From: Larix kaempferi
Taxonomy: Eukaryota; Streptophyta; Pinopsida; Pinales; Pinaceae
Direction of reading: 5' to 3'
Assembly (NCBI GenBank): GCA_027924585.1
Contig: BSBM01000036.1
Location: 62,001 to 126,000, forward strand
Length of the DNA: 64,000 bases
The notes beneath the pieces are model-generated. The model worked only from the letters and a program-made list of their open reading frames with translations. It ran no database searches and had not been told where the DNA came from. The translations under genes were made by a program, and so were the position numbers. Shown one piece after another: positions 55,949-64,000 of this stretch (position 1 is its first letter; every line of letters begins with the position of its first letter).

Positions 55949-58939
55949 TCAGCTTTGCCAAATTAAATCTTCAACTGTTGATCCATTACATAGTGTACAA
56001 AGGTTAAAGAAGAGAAGATTTTGACAAAAGTTATAGAGATTTTGATAAAGGTTATAGCCTCTGTTGGAATATTTTGGTTCTCTAACACAATGAAAAGATA
56101 GCTGGTCTTTTGAAGTGAGTGGGGATGATATGGACAATTGGTGGTCATGGCATTGGTGGAGGGAGTTCAGGAGGTACAGACAACTCTGAATATTATAGAC
56201 ACTAAAAGCTAACATTTAAAATTCTTGCCACAGTTAATCAAAACTATTTTAGATATTCAGGAATCATAGACACTGACTGCAGGGGATTGAGAAAATTGTG
56301 CTAAAATTGACAAAGAAGATTTTCTCTCAAAATTTAGGGAATTCCAAATGAATAAAGGAAAATGAGCAAATGTTTCAAACAAAAGAGACGAGCAGAAGGT
56401 CAAGCAAAAATTACTGAAGGAAAGTGTAGTAAAAACTGAGAAATTCTTCTCATGATGCAACGAGGCTTTGGATCATAACCTGTTACTCTTGTATTAACTG
56501 TTCAGAAAAATCAACAGAAGTGATCTATTGCTTTATACGTGTTTGACCTCTGCAATGGTCATTTCAAACTCATATTCTGAATCGCTGAATGCTTTCTTCC
56601 AGGAGCATTCAAAGCTCATATCTAAAGTGACCTATTTGATGTCAATATCGATTGTATAATACTAAATAGTGTATTGATGCATCGTTGATGTTATCATGCC
56701 TGTGCAATCTTTATTTGCAATATGCATCTATCGATGTGAATAGCATGTATATTCATTACATTGATGTTAATTTACCCTTTATGATGCAATTTAATGTACA
56801 TGCTCTTTTGCTTTGTCATGACTTTCCTACAGTAATTTTTTTCGTTGGTAAATGTTTCTTTCATATCGATATTCACCTTTAGGAAGCCTAAATATTTCTG
56901 TGTGTGTCTACTGTTTGACGCCTGAAATTTCTAAAAATGGCAATACCGTTGAGATGTTCAGATTTGCATTTAAAGCATTGTTCATTACAATGAATGGAAA
57001 ATTTCTGATATCTGTTTTTATAGTGTTTAGCTTGTGAGCTTGTTGATCCTCCAAGAAGTGCTGTTTGTAAATTTCTTCGCAAAAAGAAGGGATGGAGATC
57101 AGATGAGAAAGTCTAATTGAGAAACATGCATGGTAGGATGTCATTATGGAGGGAATGCCGATCTAGGTTTTATATTGGACTTTTCAACCACATATAGAAT
57201 TTTGGTCAGAAGGTTGGAAAAATCAATATCAATTGGCTAAACAGTGAGCTGTTGGAGAGATTGATACTCTTCATGTAGATATAGTATTTTACTATTTGGC
57301 AGCTAAAGAATTTGTTAAATATGCACTATATTGATTCTGATAAATACACTCCCCTTTTTGAATTTTTATTCTTTAACCATTCTTAGATGAAATTATTCGC
57401 AGCATCTCATGGAGAAAATATTTTGGTTCTGTAAAAGCTAATTTATAATTTGTTACATATTCTATTTAGTTTATATGGTTTTATGGTCAACGATGACATT
57501 CCACGTGTTAATGCGGTATTGTGGTCTTTCACATCATATATAAGAGATTAATTATTTAAAGTTATGCTCTGCAACCACATGTCAGAAAAGTTTGGGGTCA
57601 TCTTTCCTAATTTTGAGGTGAATTTGTGAAACATGGTTTCATGCTAATGTTTTCACGTTAGCCCATATAAATGGTTGTATTAAAGAATATATATGCAAGC
57701 TGAGGCATAGGCATTATGCAAATGGTTCTCATGTAATGAAAAGAGGTATTGGCTACATCATCTGTATTACGTGTTTGAAAATCTGGGGGCTTTGCTAAGT
57801 GCTCGTGAGAATTCTTTTATCTGACAATTCAGAATGTGACTGTGGACAAGGTCTTAAGTTGATTCTAGGTTTGTCACCTTCAAGCAGTCTTTGGAAACCA
57901 CACATGAAAAAATGTCAATTTAAGGCAAAGGTGCATGATAGAGACACATTGGTTACCTAAGTCATGTTGGAAGATTATGAAATTGCATACAGTGAAAATA
58001 TCAATGACACTTGGGTGTTTTGGTAATTAGCCAGCCTGATTTTGAGCTTTGCTAGCATTTGTGGTGGCTCCGTTTGTAACCCCTTTTTTCTGTTTTTTAT
58101 TTTTGGTATAAAATGCCATCTATGTACACCTGTAGTTATTATTAATAACCAAAGGCAGCTTTTTATTTAAAAAAAAACTGCACCAATGAATTCAGGTCAA
58201 TTAGGGTAAAAAGTATCATCTTGAATTAGTAGTAAGTACTACCTCCAACAAACTTCATATCGTTTGGAAAATGCAAAGATAGAATGCCTAGTTCATGCAC
58301 CTGGAATTATGCACATTTTCATCCAATGGGACCGTTACATGGTGCATGACCTCCATTTCTTGTGGATCCACACATCTTATTGAAAGATTCACTAAATGAG
58401 CCCAAATTTAGGTGTCCCACATGGTTCCTCAGGCCACATACTCTAGTTTGAGCCCTTGTCTATTGATCATTTTTGGTCTTGAAGTCCTTGAAGGTAACTC
58501 ATTTGGACCATTGGACATACTTACTTCACGTGTATGGTTTCTGCTCCCAGTACCAACCGTAGACATATCCCTCCAAGTGTTGATGTTTGGGGCATTTTAT
58601 GGTGCATTGCCCATACATGACCTTCCCACTGACAACACGAAGGTCCTCCTATCCATCCTAGCAATGGCTCACAAGATGCTGAAGTTCCTCGTGTTGAGTC
58701 CCCTACTGTTGTCTAGATCTGTGATTGTGGTTTCCCATTTGATGTCTAGAGCCATAATAGGTCCCCTGAGTCTAAACCTTGGTCAGTCGTCCCTTAGTGC
58801 TTATTGCCTTTTGTAGATTTCCATACCGCTTGTTTTACCCGCAGTTATGCTTGTCAAACCTACGATTATGCTACTGTAATCTGCATATTCGAAAACGTGC
58901 TGCACTGAAGCCCCTTTTCCTGGTTTTACCTGTGGTTTG
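55949..58939. other. 3' flank of the host gene and spacer
   Basis: The first few hundred bases are probably the 3' UTR; no single polyadenylation site can be chosen. Around 58080-58177 a stretch ending ttattaataaccaaaggcag and an A-run (58168-58177) resembles the 3' end of a truncated LINE or processed sequence. The open stretch 58412-58816 (134 codons) has no ATG context or domain that supports a gene. Confidence 0.45.
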
Positions 58940-59637
58940 TGTTAGAACAGTAATCCACCACTTAGTACCTTAGTCTAAGTTCCTAGTCAATTTTATTGTT
59001 ATTTATGCATTAATACACTATGTTTGGACTAAGGTTGTTTAATTGGGCAAAATATCCACTTAACTGGAAGTGTTCACACCTGTTTGAGCGCTCCAGCTGA
59101 GTCAAACTCCACATGTGTCCACAAGTGCGCCCTCATTTAATGCTAGAGCGCTCCCCTTCCTTGAATTGGGGAATTGTGGTTGACTAGGAGTGCTAGGGTG
59201 GATTTGGCCCAACTTTGGCAAGATTTTGTGCATTTAATGCCTCCTAGGACCTCCCACTCACCTTATTTTGCTCACCCACACTTGCCTATGACTCATTATT
59301 GTCCCAGCATACCTCAGCCACATCCACACCTCCATTCATGACTATTTGGGCTGAGTTGGAGCAAGTTGGACCCACCTAGGGGGGATTGAGGCCAATTTGG
59401 CCAATTACTCATGTACACTCATTTTGGGCTTCCTAAGCCTCACGAATTTCTCTAAATGTAATATAAACCTGTTCTTAACATATTCACATGTTAGACAGTC
59501 AGATAATATCAAGTTTCTGTTCACATTGTGTGTGTAAATTTGTTTTCTTTCAAGCTTTTTTGCTGGTTTTTGCAAGTAATTTGATTTGTGAGGTTCTCTA
59601 AGGCTCCTAGATCTTGCTGTAGATCAAAATTCTCACA
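58940..59637 (+). repeat. Copia 5' LTR
   Basis: Starts TGTTAGAAC at 58940 and ends CTCACA at 59637, directly before the primer-binding site; 698 bp. The left boundary depends on the terminal motif, because the second LTR is outside the window. Confidence 0.75.
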
Positions 59638-59649
59638 TGGTATCAGAGC
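59638..59649 (+). other. Copia primer-binding site
   Basis: TGGTATCAGAGC adjoins the LTR end and is complementary to the 3' end of plant initiator methionine tRNA. Confidence 0.95.
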
Positions 59650-59766
59650 CTAGTGGAGTTTAGTGAGTTGCAGATCAATCTTGAGTGTTTGAGCTGCATT
59701 ATTGAGAGAATTTCCAGATAAAATTGAGTGTTTTTTGCAGGACTTTCAGCAGTTTTCTCACCATTA

Positions 59767-60620
59767 ATGCAAGCAGAAATGGAAGCAAACCACCTATTGC
59801 TCACTCCTTTCAATTTCTTCGACTGGAAGGCTGAAATGGTCATTCAACTGAGATCTAAGGGTCTCTATAGAGTTATCATGGGCACTGAAGTGGAGCCAAA
59901 CTCTGCTGTGGAGAAAGCCAAGTACTACAATCGACTTGATGAAGCATATGGATTGCTATGCCTGAGTATTTCGAGGGAACTCTTGTTTCATACAGACAGT
60001 TTGACAACCCCAAATGAAGTCTGGGTTAAGCTAGAATCACTCTTTGGGAAAACTGATGAATTGAGAGGCCATCAGCTTGAAAACGAGCTCATCAGCTTGA
60101 GCCCTACGCATTTTTAAACTATCCAGGAGTTCTTCACTAAGTTCAAGTCTCCAGTGCTTCAGCTGCAGCAATGTGGAATTGTTAAGAAAGAAGAACAATT
60201 GATACTGTCCATCCTTTCGAAGTTAGGTCCAGAATTTTCAGTGTTTGTTAGCACCTTCCATTCTGCAAAAATGACCCTTCGAAATTGGCAAATGCCATCA
60301 CTAGCAAACTTCATGGAATGCCTCACTCAAGAGCAAGACAAGCTCGTTCAAATGGGCACCATCAAATCTAAAGATCAAACTTTGGCCATGGGTGTTTCAA
60401 ATGCCTCCAAGGGAAAGCAGAAGGCAAAGAATTTGAAGCAGCCAGAGAAGAAGAAGTTTGATAAACCCAAGAAGAAGTTTTATAAACCCAAATCCACTGA
60501 TGGGGGTTCGAATCCTTCCAAGGAGAAGGACAAGAAAGGGAAAGAGAAGACCAAATGCACCTATTGCCACAAGGGATGGCATCCATAGAGCTCCTGCACG
60601 AAGAAAACCATTGATACCAT
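59767..60620 (+). pseudogene. Copia Gag
   Basis: From ATG 59767 (MQAEMEANHLLLTPFNFFDW) the frame holds a UBN2-type Gag: WKAEMVIQLRSKGLYRVI, DEAYGLLCLSISRELL, EVWVKLESLFGK and QLENELISL. A TAA at 60115 interrupts it, after which it continues in the same frame with the second half of the core and a lysine-rich linker. The knuckle CTYCHKGWHP-SSC has TAG (60586) in place of its third-last residue before the final Cys pair, so the zinc site is broken. The protease follows in the same frame. Gag forms the particle; this copy is truncated. Confidence 0.88.
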
Positions 60621-62446
60621 GGCACAGCTGCTGGAGAAAAACATCCCTATCCCTGATGGCACAAGGAAGAAAGATGGTACCTCCAATTTTGACAACAAAG
60701 AGAAATGTCATGCCTTGGTAGCAGGTATTTCTAATTCCTCATCCTTCATTATTGATTCAGGGGCATCTAGGCACATGGTTTCATCTAGAGAGCTCTTCTC
60801 CTCTATGCATTCGAATAGTGGCCCAACAGTTCGAATGGGAGATGACTCTGAAATCCAGACCAAAGGGATTGGTAGAATTGATTTGGAGCATGGTTATTTC
60901 AGTGATGTGCTCTATGTACCTTCGTTGGCTGCAAATTTGTTATCATTATATCAAATGACCCATACAAGAGAAGCTAAGAGAGTAACATTTACTCCTGATT
61001 TGTTAGAGATTTTAGAAATTTCTTCAAACCAAGTTGTAGCTATTGGGTATGTAGACCACCAAGAGAGGATGTACAAATTCTCCAATTTCCTTCCCAATTC
61101 CAGTGACCAAGCTCTCCTCTCTCATGCCAATGAGACCTCCAAGCTATGGCATGAAAGATTTGGCCACATGAATTACAAGTATCTCCAAGCATTACACAAA
61201 GATGAGATGGTGGAAGGGCTTCCTAAAATCAAATCTTCGAATGGAGCTTGCATTGGCTGTGTAGTTGGAAAGCATCCAGAACGCAGCTATGAGAAGGGGA
61301 TGGCTAGGAGAGCCACTCAACCACTTGGATTGGTACATTTAGACCTCATTGGTCCTCTACCCACTCCATCCTATGGTGGATCAAGGTATGTACTCACTTT
61401 CATAGATGACTATTCTAGATTCTGCTGGGTTTACTTCCTAAAATTAAAATCTGAAGTGTTTGAGCAATTGAAGATTTGGAAGGCCCTAGTGGAAAATCAT
61501 AGTGGCCATAAGATAAAAATCCTTAGGACTGATAATGGGAAGGAGTATGTAAACAAAAATCTACAGCATCTTTGTGAGGAATGTGGCATTCAAATGCAAC
61601 ATTCAATTCCCTACACACCACAGCAAAATGGTGTGGCAGAGAGGAAAAATAGATCTCTCAAGGAGATGGCAACATGCATGATTGAAGCAAGGGATCTAAG
61701 CCCCGAGCTATGGGCTGAAGCTATCAATTGTGCTGCACACATTTAGAACAGGGCATTCCACAAATCAGTCAAAGGAAAAACCCCCTACGAGGCATGGTTT
61801 GGCCAAATCAAATGTCTCAAATTTCAGGATTTTTGGATCTAGAGCATGGGCTCGAATTCCATCAGAAAAGAGGAAGGCTTTGCAGCCACAGAGCAGGAAA
61901 TGTATCATGGTTGGTTATGATGAAGACACAAAGGGATATAAGCTCTTTGACACATCCACACTCAAAACTTTCATTGAGAGAAGTGTGCAATTCGAAGAGG
62001 AACCTATACCAGATTTTGAGCTTGCACCGGGGGAATGCTCTTCTCCTCAATACCTTGATGAAGTAAGTAATGATTCAAGCTTTGTATTTTCTGATAATTC
62101 TGATAATGACATGGCTGAAGATGACATTGCTGTAGATGAGTCACCATCAAGGCCCAAGTGGGATGAAAAAATCATACAAGCTGCAGGTGAATTAGCAGGC
62201 AATCCCCAAGAGCCTAGGAAGACTAGATCTCAAACAAACAATGCTTCCTTTGCAAGTGAAAGTGCTCTTGCTGATCACTGTTATATGATTATTTCTGATC
62301 CAAAATCATATCAGGAAGCTTATCATGATACAAGGTGGAGATCAGCAATGGAAGAAGAATTCCATTCTCTCCAAGAGAATGAAACATGGGATTTGGTCCC
62401 CCTTCCTCCCAAAAGGAAGCTTGTGCAATGTAAGTGGATTTTTTGA
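60621..62446 (+). pseudogene. Copia protease and integrase
   Basis: Protease active site: IIDSGASRHMV (about 60748-60780), D and SG kept. The GAG-pre-integrase zinc region reads LWHERFGHMNYKYLQAL and CIGCVVGKH, with the HHCC ligands present. The integrase core has D (VHLDLIGPL), D (RTDNGKEYV) and E (NGVAERKN). A TAG at 61744 stands where Trp is usual, and a frameshift near 61815 shifts the following integrase C-terminus (FGSRAWARIPSEKRKA, RKCIMVGYDEDTKGYKLFD). A linker leads to the start of RT, and the frame ends at TGA 62444, where CGA (Arg) would fit. It would mature the particle and insert the cDNA. Confidence 0.9.
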
Positions 62447-63819
62447 ACCAAACTTGCTGCTGATGGTTCTGATCTGAAGTATAAGGCTAGGTTAGTGGCT
62501 AAGGGCTACTCTCAAATCCAAGGTGTGGATTATACCGAGACCTTTGCACCGGTTGCAAAGATGGATTCAATTAGACTAACTCTAGCCATTGCAGCCAGTA
62601 AAGGTTGGCAAGTGCACCATATGGATGTTAAAAGTGCATTCCTACATGGTGAGCTACAGGAAGAGATCTACATGCAGCAACTTGAAGGTTTCCAAGAGGA
62701 TCCTTCACTTGTTTGCAGGTTGAAGAAATCACTCTATGGACTTAAGCAAGCCCCCGGGGCTTGGTATGCTAAAATGGATGCTTTTTTGCTCTCAATTGGT
62801 TTAATTTGATGCAAATCTGATCCAAATGTGTATTTGCAGCAATGTGATGATATTTTGCAGGTCATTGTACTGTATGTTGATGATCTTTTAATTACAGGGA
62901 GCTGCAACAAACAAATTGGCTCAATTAAGGCATCTCTACATAGTGAATTTGCCATGACCGATCTAGGATTGCTAAGGCAATCTTGGGTATGGAAATTGAG
63001 CAATCTGAAAGAGGCATCATGCTGAGTCAACCAAAGTATGCTTCAGACCTGCTATTGAAGTTTAAAATGGCTGATTGTAAGGCAGCCAAGTGCCCATACC
63101 TTTCAGGCATAAAACTAGGGGAATTTGGTGATTCTCCTTTGATAGATTGCACACTCTACAGGCAACTAGTTGGTAGTTTGTTGTACCTTACACATACAAG
63201 ACCTGATTTGTCATATGCTGTAAATGTTGTAGCAAGATATCTGCAACAGCCACATGAGCTCCATTGGAAGGCAACCAAAAAGATCCTCCAGTATGTCCAA
63301 GGAACAAAGAATTTTGGGGTACACTATGCACCTAGTTCTTCACTACAACTAGTTGGATTTTCTTATTCGGATTGGGCTGAAGATTCCATTGATAAAAAGT
63401 CCACTTCAGGTTTTGTTTTCATGTTTGTTGAAGGTCCTATTTGCTGGTCAAGTAAGAAACAACATACTATTTCCCTTTCATCAGCAAAGGCAGAGTACAG
63501 GGCAGCAGTGAATGCAGCCACACAGTGTGTTTGGTTGCAAGGAATTCTTCGAGAATTTGGTGTTGCAGTTGATTCTCCAACTAACATTTGGGTGGACAAT
63601 CAAAGTGCCATCAAGATATCTACTGATCCAGTTCAGAGGCAGAGAACAAAGCATATTGAAATCCATATGCACTACATCCGAGGCTTAGTGCATGATAGAG
63701 TGATTTCCTTGCAGTATTGCCCATCCACTGAGCAAACCGCTGATATTTTCTCCAAGTGTTTCACTGAGAAGACCTTCACTCACTTGAGAGCTTTGCTTGG
63801 AGTGAGTGATGGATGGTGA
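62447..63819 (+). pseudogene. Copia reverse transcriptase and RNase H
   Basis: RT blocks are [58 protein letters not shown] and the active site YVDDLLITG (62875-62901). A TGA at about 62807 and a frameshift near 62975 break the frame. After the shift come GMEIEQSERGIMLSQPKY, YRQLVGSLLYLTHTRPDLSY and an RNase H with SDWAED, STSGFVF, WSSKKQHTISLSSAKAEYRA and DNQSAIKI. The stop at 63817-63819 is the natural end (GVSDGW). In other Copia elements these two enzymes make the cDNA. Confidence 0.92.
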
Positions 63820-64000
63820 TTGCTGCTATTTTATTGCAGGTTCAGCCCCATGTCCATTTTAGAGCGAAGGTTTTATCCCATGAGGTTTTTCTTCTTGTCC
63901 TCAATTTACATGAACAAATAAAATTTATGTTTTGTATGAGGTGACTTGAGCCTTTGTTTCCAAGGCCTCCCACTTTAATTCTATGAGATGTACTAAGCTT

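Larger units (their letters stand above)
58940..64000 (+). mobile_element. Ty1/Copia retrotransposon, 3' LTR beyond the window
   Basis: 5' LTR, primer-binding site, gag, protease, integrase, RT and RNase H are found in this order; integrase before RT defines Copia. The body runs to the RNase H stop at 63819, and about 180 bp of 3' untranslated sequence follow before the window ends without a polypurine tract or LTR start. Four in-frame stops and two frameshifts were noted, so it is a fairly complete but inactive copy. Confidence 0.94.

Noticed and set aside
58412-58816. A 134-codon gene
   Set aside because: The composition is leucine/serine-rich without a domain, and other frames are equally open; no support for coding.

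Overview
This window looks like nuclear DNA of a seed plant with a large, repeat-filled genome. A gymnosperm (conifer type) is my best guess, from the mix of old full-length Ty3/Gypsy, Ty1/Copia and LINE elements and the low gene density; this is inference, since no marker gene fixes the species. I see one ordinary host gene, a two-exon gene at 52654-55948 for a plant 'hydroxyproline-rich glycoprotein family' protein like Arabidopsis At1g76660/At4g25620. Nearly everything else is transposable elements, often nested, plus decayed spacer.

Layout. 1-5.5 kb: decayed coding-like DNA, a MITE-like insert with a 40-bp tandem array, and tRNA-derived SINEs (one with a perfect 18-bp target-site duplication, TSD). 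5.5-17.2 kb: element A, a plus-strand non-chromoviral Gypsy element with a 2.4-kb 5' LTR, a Gag with five CCHC knuckles, a protease, a second Gag-like domain, RT-RNaseH-integrase and a downstream accessory ORF with its own TATA-like sequence; its 3' LTR was not recognised. 17.2-21.8 kb: spacer with local duplications and a minus-strand SINE. 21.8-37.8 kb: element B, a minus-strand chromovirus (Gypsy with chromodomain) with two LTRs and a 5-bp TSD; its 3' LTR is split by LINE1, a nearly intact plus-strand LINE with a 16-bp TSD. 38.0-49.0 kb: LINE2, minus strand, bounded by another 16-bp TSD; an intact 613-codon plus-strand ORF of unknown function lies between its 5' UTR and ORF1. 49-52.6 kb: degenerate minisatellite, a foldback hairpin and a SINE. 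52.65-55.95 kb: the host gene. 58.9 kb to the end: a plus-strand Copia element whose 3' LTR lies beyond the window.

The relative order of events can be read from the nesting. Element B inserted first, its LTRs diverged by several percent, and LINE1 then landed in its 3' LTR. LINE2 inserted 147 bp to the right of element B. Most element ORFs carry stops of the kind expected from cytosine deamination (TAG or TAA for CAG/CAA or TGG, TGA for CGA or TGG), so most cannot make full proteins. The clear exceptions are LINE1 ORF1, the 613-codon ORF and the host gene.

The most unusual points are the Gag-protease-Gag2-RT arrangement and five zinc knuckles of element A, a heptamer TGCGCAG repeated through element A in all codon phases, the accessory-ORF domain that may be shared with the isolated 613-codon ORF, and the stop/start overlap between ORF1 and ORF2 at the same place in two divergent LINEs.
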